64,000 bases of DNA from Lanius collurio (taxonomy: Eukaryota; Chordata; Aves; Passeriformes; Laniidae): the NCBI GenBank assembly GCA_020086605.1, contig JACBWW010000018.1:10312206-10376205 (forward strand). Reading direction: 5' to 3'. The position numbers and the translations under genes are program-made. The notes beneath the pieces were generated by a model that had not been told where the DNA came from, did not search any database, and saw only the letters and a list, made by a program, of their open reading frames with translations. This document shows, one piece after another, positions 26,601 through 41,600 of this stretch (its first letter is position 1; each line of letters starts with the position of its first letter).

Positions 26601-29600
26601 GACGTTGAGGGCATCATAAACTCTCCGTCTAATATTTTTCTGATCATAAGCCTGCTAAGAAAACAATGTAACATTAATTACAACAAAAAAAAATAATTTA
26701 AAAAGGAAAAGCAATTGAATACATCCTTCATAGACATGGAGAAGATAAAATGCCAAAACAGCAGTTCAGGTTGGTGTTAAACCATCTGTGATACCACATA
26801 AGCATGCTTGGTTGTCAATGGAAACTTCAGGCCTTCCTGAAGCATCTCTGCAGGAAATTCCATCATGGCAAGTCTGGCGCTGTTGAAAAGCCTGACAAGG
26901 CCACATATACAAGAGTAGCCTTTTCTTAATTATTCTGGCGGATTCCTCTACTTTGTTGATAATTTGAGGGAGTTCAAAACTTCATTTTAATTCTGTATTT
27001 TTAAATTTCAAATTATAAGTCTTTATATTTGAGAATTAGCTAAGTGAAGGAGAATATGGACTGTGGCAAGACAGTGCAGAAAGAGAATTCCATGATAAAC
27101 CAGACCAATCTGTAATGGTATAACAATTTCAACACATATTTGCTTACTGAATCTGTTGCTAGGTGGCTGTTAGAATTTGTGAATTCTGATACAAGCTCAT
27201 CAGCGACTTCGTTGTATGAAGTTGTTCCTTTACGCTGAACTTTTTCACAAACTTTCATTGAAAAATGCCTCAGACCCTTCCCGTTTTTATCTCCTTTCTT
27301 GCTTCTCTTACTGAAAAGAGAAAAGTATGATTTTAATACATTGAATGTTAATAAGCTACTTTGTTACACAGAAAAAGGCCTTTTGCAACGGAAATCTGGA
27401 CTATCTAAATGAAAAATACATCTTTTAATAAATAAAAAAGAAAGTTTCTTGTTTCGAACAAATTGGCAAAAAAGTGCACCAGAGCCCCTTCCCCTTCCTT
27501 GACTATTTCTTCATTGATAGCATTTGAATACACCCTGCTGGGAAGATGCTTACAATGCATTTGTAATACATCTCCAGGTAGTCTCACAAAAGAACAACCG
27601 AAAAAAAGACTAAAATCTCCCAGGGTGCTTATGTGCCTGGAAGCCAGATTTATGGGGATCTCTCATGTGTGTGCCTAAAATAGAAAGGCTCAGATATCCC
27701 TATTTAAAATACATCTGGAGATACTAAACTTGGTCATTAGGGGAATTAAGGTGTGTCCACCCTAAAATATATCCATATATATACATCTATTATATTATGT
27801 GTCCATCATAGAATAGATACAAGAATCTCTTTTGTGGAGAGTAAGTACATATTCACTGGGTTCTAACATGCCAAATTAAGAACTGGCAAATTGTCAGGGT
27901 TATTTTCCATTCACCTTCTTCCAGAAAAGCAAGAGCTTAGGTAATGGTAATAGAAATAAACAGGAGCAGTTGTTTTTATCACACAAACTAGATCTGGATG
28001 TACAATTCAATAGAAGCCTTAAAAAAGTTCAGTTGTGGATTTTTTTTTTTTTCTTTTTTCAAAATTAGTCTCAGGGTTTCATTTGATAATGTGTTCCAGG
28101 GAGAGTTGTTATTTTACAGAAAAAGGCCCCCTGTCAGCAGTAAAAAACTAAAGAAACTATTAAAAAACAAGAATGGTTTTCAAAATTGTGAATGTATTTA
28201 AGAAAACAGAACACAGATAAAAGGAAAAAAAAAAAGAGTTAAAAAGGAACACCAGAAGACTAAAAAAAACCCAACACAGCTTTAATGTGAGGGAGTGAAA
28301 ACTGCTGAAAGTGGGGAACTGGAAGTTGTCTTTCTGAAAGGCAAATCTGTAGTAAAGCAGGTATGACTCTATACATAAAATATACATTCAGTAACACTCA
28401 CCTTTCTGAAAAATCTGACTCTATAATTTCTTGAGTCCGTTTTCGCTCCCTAAGACAAGATAATTCAAACTTAAGTTGAAAATAACATTATATCTATAGA
28501 CCACTAAAATCACTGTACATGGGGCCTAGCTGGTTCTAGTGTTTGCTCTTACATGTTTACTGAAAGGGAAAAATAACACACAGAGCTTGACAAAATGTGA
28601 GGTAGGACTTGTGGAGGAAGTTGTTGGAGCTCACTGCCAGACAAATTCTGTTCCCAATTTTACCATGCTTTGCCCATATGAATTCAGGGATGTCCCTTCA
28701 CCTGGAACTACAGGAAGTGCTGGTTTGAGCTAGATGACCAAAGTCCCTCAAAAAGGAGAAGCTGAGCTCCTTTGAAAATTCCTATTTAAAATTCCTCCAT
28801 GTGGAAGAAAAATGTCTTTAAACAGTGCATAAGATACATCCTATATTTTCAAGTCAACGAATGTTCAGAAATCTTTTACCAAAACCCCAAGGTAAAACAC
28901 TTAACATGTTCCTGTTAGAGTTAATGCATACAGAGCTGAAGACAGACTCTGAAGAAGCAGCTGCCATGAATTTTGCACAGGAGCAGCAGTCTGCAATCAC
29001 TGGCTGTTCCTTATCCTTCTGTTTATTCCCCACAGCAAGCAGGCTGCAGGAGCTGCTTTCCAGCCCTGCCTTTTCTTGCTGCAGCTGACCCAAGGCACTG
29101 CTTGAGAGCTGTGCTGAGCTAGGAAACGTTGACTCCCTGCACTTCCCAAAGCAGGGCTCCCAGCACAGACTTACACAGCTGAAGACCTGACACTGCTGGG
29201 AAGGAGGATGAACAAAAATGATGGGTTTGAAAACCTGTGCTTGAAAGCCAGCACACATTTGGTTGAGCGATCCAGAATGCACCATCAGGCCTCTCCCTCG
29301 GCAGCACCAATGGGATTTCTGTCCATGGTGCTTAATGGGGGCTAAGAAGCTGGGCCGGGGACTGCAGCGCTGCCCTGGGCACGGGCCTGGAAGGGCAGTG
29401 AGGGGAGAGCTGTGCCCTGCTCTGCACACCAGGCTGCCCCAGCCTGTGCCCAGCCCTGCCAGTGAACATGCTCCTCTCATTCTGGAAACAATTTGGACTC
29501 TGTGGAGTAAACAGTGGATAAAGCAAGCAGTCTTCTAAAGTGTCTTCAGCAAGGGCTCGCTACCTCAATTCAGGAATACCACAGATCCTTCCTCAGCTCT

Positions 29601-32600
29601 GTTCCTCAGATGAAAATATGGCCTATTGTATGGACTTCTCCATGGATCACTATTGGCTGGTCTGTCTGGAGTCATCTCAGTCCTTTCTATGGGTGAAGCA
29701 AGAGTAAAGCTCATTGGAAATCCTGTGTCTCGACTTGGACAGTACACAAAGAGAAGGATGGTGCTTCCTGCTGGTGGCAGTTGCTACACTGCAACAAGGC
29801 TGCTCTGGGAATCCCCATCACTGGGTTTGGATGACACTGAGGAAAACAAGGGCTGTTGATTCTTTGGTTTAGCAAGGTGTGACCAGGCAGTAGAGTTTGT
29901 CCCTCTTCTGGGTACTGAAAGAATGTCTACCTGGCCTCAACATTTCACAAAATTTGCAGAAAAAAGTAATATTTGACGACTCCTTTTTCAAATAAAATCA
30001 GAACTAAGTGCATTCAAAAGGTATTTCAGGAAATGAACACATAGCAAAAAAATTAAGCTTAAAAACTGTGCAGCTGGGCCTGCAGTTTATTGACTCCATC
30101 GGGGGGGAAGAGAGTAATTGGGAAGTACAACCTATGACAGTCCTTGCTTACAGAGGAAAATGAAGAAAGTCAAGGTACAAATATTGCACTCTCATTTCTG
30201 CTCTTTCCTAGATGCTCCATTTTCCACCTGTAATGTTGAAAAAGCATTACCGACACTGATTAGAAAAATTAATCTAGATGCAGAAATATATTACTTTTTC
30301 AGAGGCAAAGCACTACACCTCTGTTTTGAGACAGCTAAGATCAGCAGTACTAATATTAAAACAAAATCCCAAGAAACACTGTAAAGACCAGATTTAATTA
30401 GAAGAGATAAAGAATGCCATGTTCGGCTGGAGCACCTCAGAACCCCATGGAACTTGTTGCTAATGTAGAATAGTAGTAAAAGTACCACACTGATTATATT
30501 CAAAGTTTTCTATTAGAGTTTATTCCTGAAGTGTTTTTGACAGACTCTCCCCCTGTAGGCACCTGCTGCTGTGCTCAGTAGCAGTGCTACGTGGATATAC
30601 CATGAACTTACAGAAAAAATAAAGGCTTCTTTTAACAGGAGTCGTTGTGACTCTCCATTTTCACCAAGAAACAGACACTGCCAGAAACTACAATTAAAAC
30701 AGACAGTGAATTGACTGGTGCTTGTAACTTGTGTTCACATGCTCCAGACATCAGAAGTGCCTCCCCGTCTGAAAAGCATACACTGTACTCCATTTAGCAG
30801 TGCAAGAAATAGAAACTGTAAGTCAGTGTATAGATTCAACAGTATCAATAATGGAAAAGATCAGAACACATTCTCAGACTTCTTTAAATGAGACAAAAGT
30901 CTTACCCTGGGACCCAGCCAGAAGCTTCTGTTATGTGTGTCTGTGTGACCATTGTTGGAGCTGGGTTATATGGACTCCCAATCAGAACACTCCCTGAACT
31001 GGTCAGTCTTTGTGGTGTGCTTATGATCTGTAAAATTTAGCAATAAAAACCACAGCTCTCTTAAGAAAACAGAGGTTATTTCAGCCCAAGATTCATACTA
31101 AGCATTGCACTAAGAAAAGTAATAATAATTCTATACCAGAAGCACTCATATTATACAGAAGAGATGGCACCAGATCTTCACACGGCAAAGTCATTACAGC
31201 GCTGCTAAGTTTTCTATTAATTGTACCATATTACTGTATTATTCATAGGGACAAGAACTAGACAAATAATTCCAAGTAATTCCTGGGTATGGCAGATAGG
31301 ATCTGTACCTATAGAAACCCAATCGTCTCTTCACGAGTATATCTAAGCAACTTCTTGATCAATGTAATCAATACAGCCTTCTTTCTTTCCAATGGATTTA
31401 TCTCCAGTAATTGTCTGTACAAAAGACAGCTGCAGGCAAAGTACTCCCTGCAATTCCTAGCATTTAGAAATCCCAAGGCAGTCTGACAATGAATTGTACC
31501 TACAGAATTTAATGTAAAGCCTTTACAATATAGATAGAATTTAAATTTATACAAACCTGGTGACATTGTATGTACGTACACTGGTTAATATCAAGACACT
31601 CGGTCTCAACTTTTACAGTAAGATTCATACCAAAGCTTCTTGGACAGTACTTTTTATTCTTATATCTTACCTGATTTTTTAAAACTTTGTTTTACTCTAC
31701 TCCATTTCTAAGTGACATTTTGAGTACTGACTGTACTAAACTTTGTAGTTTCCTTTACTATTTAACTCATCCAACATCTCTGTAAGCATCCCAAGGCACT
31801 CTGGTAACCAACTGTTAAAAGTATATGCTGTAAGTATACAGCAGATATGTATGTACAGCCAGTGTGTATATACATACACACATATATACAAACTGCAGAT
31901 AAGTATACAGCATTCATTTGGTATCCATCAATAGATGAATTTAGACAAGTAGGAAAATGGTGTGTGAAGAATTCCCCGTTTCCTCAGCTCATTGAGCATT
32001 ACTTCACATCCCTCCTGGTACCACATCATGACTGCATACATGTCTTTTGTTGTCTTAAGGACATAAATTTATCTTACTTATTGTTTGCAAGTGTACAGCT
32101 TGACAGAACCAAGTGAAAAGAGAATTTTAGACACCAAAACACAGGTTCAGGTTATGTGTTTATTTCCTGGTTGATACTGGAGAACCTGAGGCGCCTGGCT
32201 TTACTGATCGCAGGCAGGCACAGGAAAGGTGTCACTTCTGTCACCGAGCTGCTGCTCTGGCCTGAGGCAGAAAGGTGTCAAGGGCTGACCGATGTTTCGG
32301 CGCTGGGTGAAAGGAGCGCGGGTGCGGCCGGCAGGTGCCCGCGGCCCGGGGCTCAGTGACACGCGGCCAGCCCGGCCCGCGCCGCCCTCTAGCGGCACCC
32401 GGCCGCTCCTGCACCCGCACCGACCGCAGCGAGCCGAACGGCGCGGAGCACCGCGGCACAGCCCGGCCCACGGCATCCCGCAGCCCCTGCGCCGCTTTGA
32501 AGGACCCGGAGCGGCGCCAAGAGCTGGCACCCACAGGGGTTAAATAAAGCCCAGAGAAATTAGTTAATCAAGCAGGGGGTTGCTCACAAGCAGATGCTGA

Positions 32601-35600
32601 GGGAGCGCTAATTTTGCCACTACTGACAGCTCATGAGCATTTGCTTTTGAACAACCTGGCACAACACAGCTGTATGCTGGGTGTCTTAGAAGTCCTGCAA
32701 TTATAGCTATTTAATAAGAAAATGTTTTCTGAATATAGATCTATTCTTGCAAAGCAGCAGAATAAAATAATAAATAATAAAACAAAAAAAGAAAAAGAAT
32801 ATAAATTGTGCATCTCACATCACACAGTAGCTTTTGCAACTTCTACCTGCTATAGAACCTAAACTGCAAGCAGGGCTCACTGAAACCTAAAGCGGGGCTT
32901 GAGAAGTCAGTCATAAGAGTAGGAATTGCATTAAGTGACTGTTCTCCCTGTTGTGGGCTATTTATTTCACTTCCAGGACACATCCTCAGTGGCAGAACTG
33001 TTCCAGTGCAGTGCCACAGGGCACAGGCTGTAGCGAGACGCACATCAGCGCTGATGCACTGAGCTGTTCCTGGCAGGCAGCCCCTGGCCAGTGCTGGGGG
33101 CAGAGCTCTGTGAGCAGGGGGTGCCATGGAGGTGGCTGTGATGTCTGTGCCTCTCTGCCCAGCTGGGACAAACCCCCTGAAGAAGAGCAGACATGGCTCA
33201 TGTGAGAAAGGCCCAATACCATTTTTATAAAACAGATCAAATGTTTCTGTACTCAGGCTAAGGGCTTGGCAAGGAGGTATCAGGTTGCTAGAAACTGTTC
33301 ACAGTTTTGTCTATTTAGCTCTCTGGCCATCAGAAAACCCAATTTTTTTCTCATAACTAGATCCAAAATCTCTGGAACATCAATATACATATATAGTTAT
33401 CATGGACAGGAAAAGAAAGTATTAAGAAGAGTAGTTTCAACAAGTTTAGAATTTCTACCAACACATCAAAGACACTCTCTAACAATACTGGAGATTTACT
33501 GGTGAGAACATGACTCAAAACATTCAAAGAGTATCAATAAGGAGGGTTTTTTTCTTAACACACTTTTGAGTAATAGTTAAAGTGGCAGCTGGTAAAGCTG
33601 TTTCAATTTCCACTCAAAGCCAGGAAGATAGGGCACATACAAGAGCATTGTTGAGAGTGGCAGTTCTGGCATGCCAGGCCTGCTGTGCCCCCACGTCCCC
33701 AACTTCCATCCAGGTGGGGCACTTTGTGGCTGAGGAAGGAAGCAGCAAGTTCCTTGCATGTTCCTGTCTTACACCACCAGGAAGTCACAGCCAGTTACAC
33801 AAGCATTACTGGGGTTGCAAAACTTACCATTTGGGGTCCAACATTCACATTGATTGGTCCCAAGGTTTTTGGCAAAATCTTAGTCGGAGAGTTGGTGCTG
33901 GAAACTGGCAATGCGATTACTGAAATATTACCTAAAAAGAGTGGTAAAGAGAGTAATAAATTACTTCCTTAGTAACTTGTGAAAAACGCTTTAGCAAATT
34001 CTCACACCACTTTAACGCTTTGGAATCAGGTTAGCTTTGCTGTCTCATTTGCCACGAACACACCCTCATGTAACAACCCCAGACCTCTCAGCAGATGTCA
34101 CAAGGACACCTCACAAAACTACACTTTCACTATTTTACCTTTAAAATTATGTGTATTTTATTTCCAGAAATAATTTAATCTTGCTTAAGACAAAGAGCAC
34201 ACAGCCTGACATTCCTCAGCATTAGAAGTGAAAATTAATGAGAATACTTCTAATAGAAGTCAACATACAAATCCTAATTATAATCACGTGTACAAAATAT
34301 GCATCCATAAACCTTCAAAGCCTTAACCATTCCTCATCTGACTGTTCCAGAGCATTCCATAGACATCACTGATGTAAGCCATCCACCACCAGGCAGCTGT
34401 TTGGACTTATTGTTTAAATCAAAACAGTTGCATCACCTCCACTACCCCTTGAAAGTTCAAACTGTTGTGCACAAGCCTCTCAAAGCCCTGAGCACACTGG
34501 CTTATCCACAGACACCATGGTGGCAGCAGCTCCTTTCTCTGTGACAGCTTCAAAGCAGGAGAGCTGGGAACTGATCAAACACCGGTCCCATTCCCTACAC
34601 ACAGCCTGATCCAGCATGGGGAGGGATGGGGGTCTGAGGCACAACCAAATGTAAGGAATTATCATTATCACTGCCTGATAATGAGAACAAGGACTGGTTC
34701 CTGGAGAGCTACTAATGTTCTCTGGCACTACAGACAGCAGCTGAAGGCATCTGAGGTCACAGGCCCCTTCAGAGCAGCATGGATACCAGCCCTCCTCCCA
34801 CAGGAGCCAGCCAACATTCAGCTTAGCCCACATGACCCAAGCTGACTCAGAGGTGTTACACATCCCTGTTCCTCTGTCTTTTCTCATATCACCTGTTCAC
34901 CTCCAATGCCCAATTTTCTTTTCTCACTTGGTCCTGAATCATGGTCTCTTTTTTTCACTTAATTTTAGTATACCTATGTTTTCCATGAGGTAACTGAAAA
35001 ATGATAAATTCAACACAGTAACTTCTCTGCAACAGAAAGCAGAAGCAACACAACTGAGAGAAAAAGGATCTTCCATAGTTACAGCACAACAAAAGATGTA
35101 GATATATGCCAAGTGTCATCTTTAGAAGAAATATTTAACAGATATATGAGAAATACAAACAAATTAAGACTAGGATGTTCTAATGTTCTGTGTAAATTCT
35201 TTTGGCATCTGGAGTAATACTACTACTTAATATTAATTTTCCAAACGGCAAATCTGTATCTGAAAACATCTTTGGAAGCAGCTTGCATCTCTAGTCAATA
35301 AAATGAATAAATTATTCAGTAATGTAACTTACCTAGAACAACAAATATAAACCTCCCACACTTGCAAACCCACCCCCCCCAGTAAATCCTTACTCTGTTA
35401 TGAAACATCTTTTGTAAAGTAGTGCCAGAGAGCACAAAACAGTAATTCATGATTTACATACACTGTGTTCCCATTTCGAGCCCAAAATAGTTCTCTCACT
35501 TGTCAGTTCTACTTTTGCTAGAGGATTTTGCCCAGGATTTTCCAAGTTGTGCCAGAATATTCCATCAAAACCTAGTCTCTTCCCCTCATTCCAGGCTGTT

Positions 35601-38600
35601 GCCATCAATGACGTGTCACTTCCCAGTACTTCTGTAGGAATTTTCCTCTTTTCTGCTGCAACTGAAACTTTTGACCCCATTATCTCCAAGATCAGCTCTC
35701 ATACTATTTCTCCTTGTCCCTTTTCTTACCAGGGAAAATAAATAAGTTACTTTCTCTGGTGCTGACAGCATAAGGTCGCATGGCCAAGTGCAGTAAAATT
35801 GTGAAATGTCAGTTTCGGCTCCCAGCTATTTAACCACAGGGCTACACCACAGAGTTGTCTCCAGCTACACTTCCCAGCCTGCAAGAGGCACTGGGCTGCC
35901 ACGTTTCACAGTGCCAGAGTGGCTGTGTGGGGCACCCAGCACGGGACAATGAGCACAGCAGCCCAGCCAGGGCACACAGCCACCCACCACATCCATCACT
36001 GGGCACAGCTCGTTTCTTTCTCAGCGTGTGCCATGCAGACTGGGATCCATGTGATCCATGTGATCCAGCTGCACCTGCAATAGCTTTGAACATTTGTATG
36101 GATGTACTTCCCTCACACTCACAGGCAGACCCATGGCCAAAGCCACACAAACCCACCAGATTTACTGAGCAGTCCTGGAAAAACCACTAATAAACCACTA
36201 ATTAGCAGCTACTGCTGCACTGTGCCTTCAGTTAGACGGCTCCCTGGACAAAAGAACATGGGCACCTATGAGGCAACTTCAGTGAATACAAGGATCATTC
36301 AAATGACTTGATCTTGATTTTAAAAAGACAATTGCTTACATATGGTGTGTGTTTAAATGTCTTTTGGCTAGAGTTACTGTCAATACAAAAGATTTTCATC
36401 TTCTAATCCCTACACAAATCCCTCATTTGACAGCAACACTGCCAAAACAACCTTAAGAGTTAACCAAGTTTTCCAAGAAATGTTTCCCTGCCCTTGTTCT
36501 TACTTTTAATTTTCTTCATTAGCAAATATAAATATGTGAGTGTGTAGATTTTAAAATATAGATAGGATAGAAAAGAACCAGTTTGCTTTTATGAGTGAGG
36601 TATTTCTTATTCACAATGGCCAGGAAGAAAGAAGAACCAAATTTTTCACAGTATGAGGTTGTTCTATGTGTTTGTCAGCAGTTGAAAAAATAGTAAACAA
36701 AGTTTTATCAATTACAAATAAAATATTCCTCCCTACCATTTTCTTTTTTTCAAAATAGCATCATGGTCCAGATACTCATGTAACCTCAATTGCTTCAAAT
36801 ATTATTATTTTATCATTACACTATTATATCATTACAGTATTATATCATTTTAGTATTATAATATTATATTTAGGAGGAAGTTAATGTCACAAAACATTCA
36901 ACAGATTCAACTGAAAGTAGAAGTATCATCAAAGTAACTCTATATACTATCACAAAGCAACTGTAAAGGCTTTAAAAATGACCAAATTCTAAATCAATGC
37001 CAAGTCTTAATAACACCCATCATTTGGGGACAAAAAAGACTACACTGATTTATGTCCCAGGGCACAACAGCAGTGAGTACAGTGATAAGCTGAACACAAT
37101 GAGACCCATCAGCCAAGAGTCACAGTAATCTCACTGTATGGATGGAAAAGGTCAGCACAGATGGATCAAACTTGAATGATTTGTATAATAATACTCAATT
37201 CTTATATAATGTTTCTCAGCAGCACTTTCAAGGCACAAAGGAGGTCAGTGTCATTATTCCCATCTACTTATGGAAAACCAAGCACATGGGAAAGAAACTC
37301 GCTTAAAACTCTCCTCAAGTGGCTTTAACTGCGACACACAGAAAGTCATCCCAAACTGAGCCTCCTTGGCACTGAAGCAAATCCAGAATAAAAATCTGCC
37401 AGTGGACATATATATCTTTCAGAACAAAAGCACTTTGCTTCTACATGAATTATTTTTCCATTCTTCAGCCACCACTATTGTTGCTTCAAGGAGAGAAACC
37501 AGCTATTATTTCATATTTTAAAAAACCATCATCGCTACATATCTATTATTCTTCCTGGCATTTGTGCAGTAATTTTACTGGCACACACAAAGAAAAATTC
37601 AATTTAAATGATCTTTAGCTTCAAGCAGTCACAGATAAAGTTATTCATGTTTATATACATGTATGCTCACAAGACTCACTTTAAATCATTATATTCCACC
37701 CTAAATAGCTTAATTTCACATAAACAACATGCACTCCTATACAAATATGAAGCTGAAGAGATATTGGTGATTTTTTTGCCTGTATAACTAAATCTGTTAG
37801 GTCTGCAGCTTAGTTGCAGAGATAATCAGAAACAATGTCAACTGGAGAATCTATAGACTCTGTCACAGCCAGTTTGAAGGAGACCATGGCTGATAGGGAG
37901 CACAGCTCAACCAGCTGGGGTTACACACAAAGCATACATCAACAAAAAAGCCTTTGAATTTTCAAACAAAACACCAGGGAAGTGATGGTAATTTGGATTT
38001 CATATTCAGAATTCTAAACAAATGTCCACTTTTTAAAAGTGTCTCAGTGAACAGCCTTTTTTAATAATACAGTCTATGGCTTGACGGTGATGGCAAAAAC
38101 CCCAGTTCAGAGTTGCAAGATATCAGCAGTCCATTCGGATATTTTGCAATACCATATGTGATATGTCCTCAGGGCTCTCTATTACACTAAGACATTTACT
38201 GATCTCCAAGATCAGTACTATAAAAGCATATATAAAAACTGAATTTTTATCATGTTATTAGTACACAAGTATTTTCTTGGTAAATTTTCTTCATTTGTTC
38301 ATTGCACAAAATTACTGGGCTACAAACACAACTTTAAAATTCCATAGCCTGTTGAAGCACATACATTTCAAGAAATAGATTAAATCAAAGAGATCTGTAG
38401 GAAAAAAAAATAAAATGGGGCAGACAGTTTTTCAATGTACTTCAGGCTTACACTGAGCAGTAAATTTTCAGTCTTTTACTGTTCAGTTTGAGACAAATCT
38501 ACAGGAGTTAACAGCTGTATGAATCTGAAATTACCAGGCATAGGCCTGTGGGTAACTGTTTCTGATGTCTTGATCATTTTAGCAGATCACTTCAAGCATA

Positions 38601-41600
38601 AAATGAAGTATTCTATTACAGCAGCCCTGTGCACTAAGTCTTTAAAACACCAGCCCCGTCAGGTCTTAGTAAAAGATAGGTACTGTGTAACAAAAAGATG
38701 CATTGAAACAAAAGTTGTATTAGAAGTGAAGATTCCCACCCAAAGCAAGCTCTCTGCAGCTATGATATGATTAATGGCTCCTTCCTCATGGAACCTGTGG
38801 CAAGATTGGTGATCTATGGCTGGGGTCTCTTTTCCCTCCACAGCAGTAAACTTAGAACAACATTTAAGCTCATGTAAATAGGAGCTGTGGATACAGTAAC
38901 AAAAAAGTATTAACTAAGGACAGTGGGATTCCTCAAAACTGTTGTGTGAATCTACATTACACATTTTAAGGTAAGAATCCTGTGCCTATGGCTCCAGCAG
39001 CAGCAGATGTGCCCAAGCCCACTCGCCCTAGGGCAGCCTCCTCTTCCCCGTGCACAGGTGTGCCCTGGCATCCACAGTGGTGTCCCAGGATATCACCCGG
39101 CTGTGCCATCCAGCCATCCCCACTCTGCTGCGCGGACACGGCAGCAGCACCCGCAAACTGAAGGGGCTGATGACAACTCATTGACCACTAGCATGAGTTT
39201 TCAAGTGATATCAGATTGCAAAGCTTGATTTTATCACAGAGTATCACACCCAGGCAGCTCCATCAGATATGGGAGTCCTGGGGCTAAGCTGCCAGGGAGC
39301 CCTGAAAGCTGCACATATCGCTGTGCATGGGCAGAGAGGAGGTTTTATCAGGCAAAGGGTAACGCAGACACACCCTCTGCTTGGAATCACGGGAAAAACG
39401 TTTGATTTGCCATTTTGTAATAGATATGAACAGCATTACAAAACTCCGAGCATGTCACTTAGTGACTGGGGGTGTCTCCCAACAGATTAAATTTTAGATC
39501 CTCCCAGTTTCATCTACAGCTTTTTAACATGAACTCTTCAGCATGTCTGGTTTAATTCATCACAGCTTGCAACAACTACCCCAAATCCACAGCACAGCTG
39601 CCACTATCCTTCTCATTTACAAACCTAATTACACCTGCTTAAGGACTAAAGTGAACTATTATAATTAATCATTTTAACAAAATGAGCCAACTCCACAAAG
39701 GCATTTTGCCACTTAAACCAGGATTTTGACTGAATGATGGCTGCAGTTCCGTAGTTCCTGTCAAGCAACCTTACTGGGCACCAAAGATCTGTTGACACCC
39801 AGGAGCACATCAGTCTTGGATAGTCCCAGGAGTTTCTCCCAACAGGCACAGTCCACAATGGAAAACTAGGACAATACCTGGTACATTCATACTGATCTAT
39901 CCCCACACAGTCATCTGTGTTCTCCAAAACTTGAGAGGAAGCATGTCTTTTCCATGCAGCAACCCAAGAATATTCATTTACTAAACAGTGAGAACCAGAG
40001 CAATTTTCTTTATGTCTGGGAGAATTAAAATGCAGGTCTCCTACAGGAATAATTTCAATCACTAGTAATTTCAAGTAAGGAAATAAAAGCACGGCCAGCC
40101 CAGCCTGTCACAGCCGAGCAATTGTGACTGTAACAATAAGAATCTACTATGTCAAAGATTGGGTGAAAAGGACTTTCAGAAAGGAGATATTCTGATTGTA
40201 CTGCATGAACTACTAAAATATTTTACCCAATGGTAATCCCTGCACAAGCAGTCCCGGGTACAAGGTGAGTACCCTGGCCATCACTCAAAAGCCATCTGCA
40301 TGTGGCATTCCCTCTCAGATCCAATGAGTATTCATTTCAAGCAGAAGAAATAAGCTCCAAATGGGGCGGCTTTTAGCCAAAAGAGCCTGTTACCTATGAG
40401 TTAAAGGTAACAAATGTAGGGAAAAGAACTGTCTGTTGAACTAGAATTGTTCACTAAACAAAGTGCTCTACTGAGCACTGTGAAATTTCTTCTAGGCACA
40501 TGTAGGAAAAAAATCTAGTTCTCTTCAGAATAAGGCAGCAAGTCTGTTTATGAGGATTACAAATTTGGACATATTTGCTTTGATTCTACAATCATCACAT
40601 TTAAAACATCAAATTCCTTAGTCAATTTGCATTGCATTTAGATATAATGGGTACTACAAATGGGTTTTTTTCCCCCTAGACATCACCCATGCAAGGAATA
40701 AAAACATAAATACTGAAAGTATTCTAAAAAGCCCAAAATAAAAAAACCTGCAGCAAGAAGATGACAATATTCACTAACAAAATCAGGAAACAAGCAATAA
40801 CAAGAAAACTGAACTCCCAAATACACCAAACAACCTGTCAACCTATTTAGAAACATTAATTCAGATTTAAAAATCAGCAAAGGTGACACAGCAGTACTCT
40901 AAGTCTTACAGATCAGATTGCAGTACCTAAGCAGTCTGTGAGCATTAACTTCTCCTGTAGCAAAATAAAGCAGGAAAACACCCAGAGGCTGTGCATGGAC
41001 CATAAAGGTAAAGGACACTAAAGGTAATGGTGGGAAAGATAAATGGAGCCTGATCAAACACTGCAATGGCAGCAACAGAGTAACTCCCTCAGATGATTCA
41101 GGGGAAAAACTTGCAGAGAAAGGAGGTTTTGAAACTTGAGCCTGTGAATGGAAGAAAAGCAAAGAAAGCCATTTTGGTGTGTAAGGGTCAAGTGATCATC
41201 TACTTTGATTAGGCATTTTTAGTGAGACAAAGATAGAAAGTTTCTCCAACACAACAATTATCTTGTGTAAAGCTGTGGAAGGAGACTGCAGTATGTGTGT
41301 GAGTACAGAAACAGCAACAGCTGACTCAGTGTCTCAAGACATCCTCCTACAGTTTGAAACAGCAGCCTCAAAGACCCAGGCTGCTATTACCAGGCAAGGA
41401 GACAGGGCAGTGGCTTATGTAGAGCAGTCCAGCATTTTTCAAAATAAAACCCAGTAAACCTAGAATTTCCCAAGAGATTTCATACCAGGGTTCATTAATA
41501 AAAAGGAAGACATTTTGCAAGGAATTTTCTATGTGCTCAAGGTTCAGCACTGGAATCTGAAGTGTTCCATTAATGCAATATTGTTTATGCTAGAGGCAAG

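Noticed and set aside
28590..28760. Weak similarity to a CR1 3' end (ttgagctagatgacc)
   Set aside because: Only about 20 bp resembles the consensus and the diagnostic terminal sequence is missing.
39646..40092. 148-codon minus-strand frame inside a TFDP2 intron
   Set aside because: By stop-codon frequency about two frames of this length are expected by chance in the window; no known domain or flanking gene structure.
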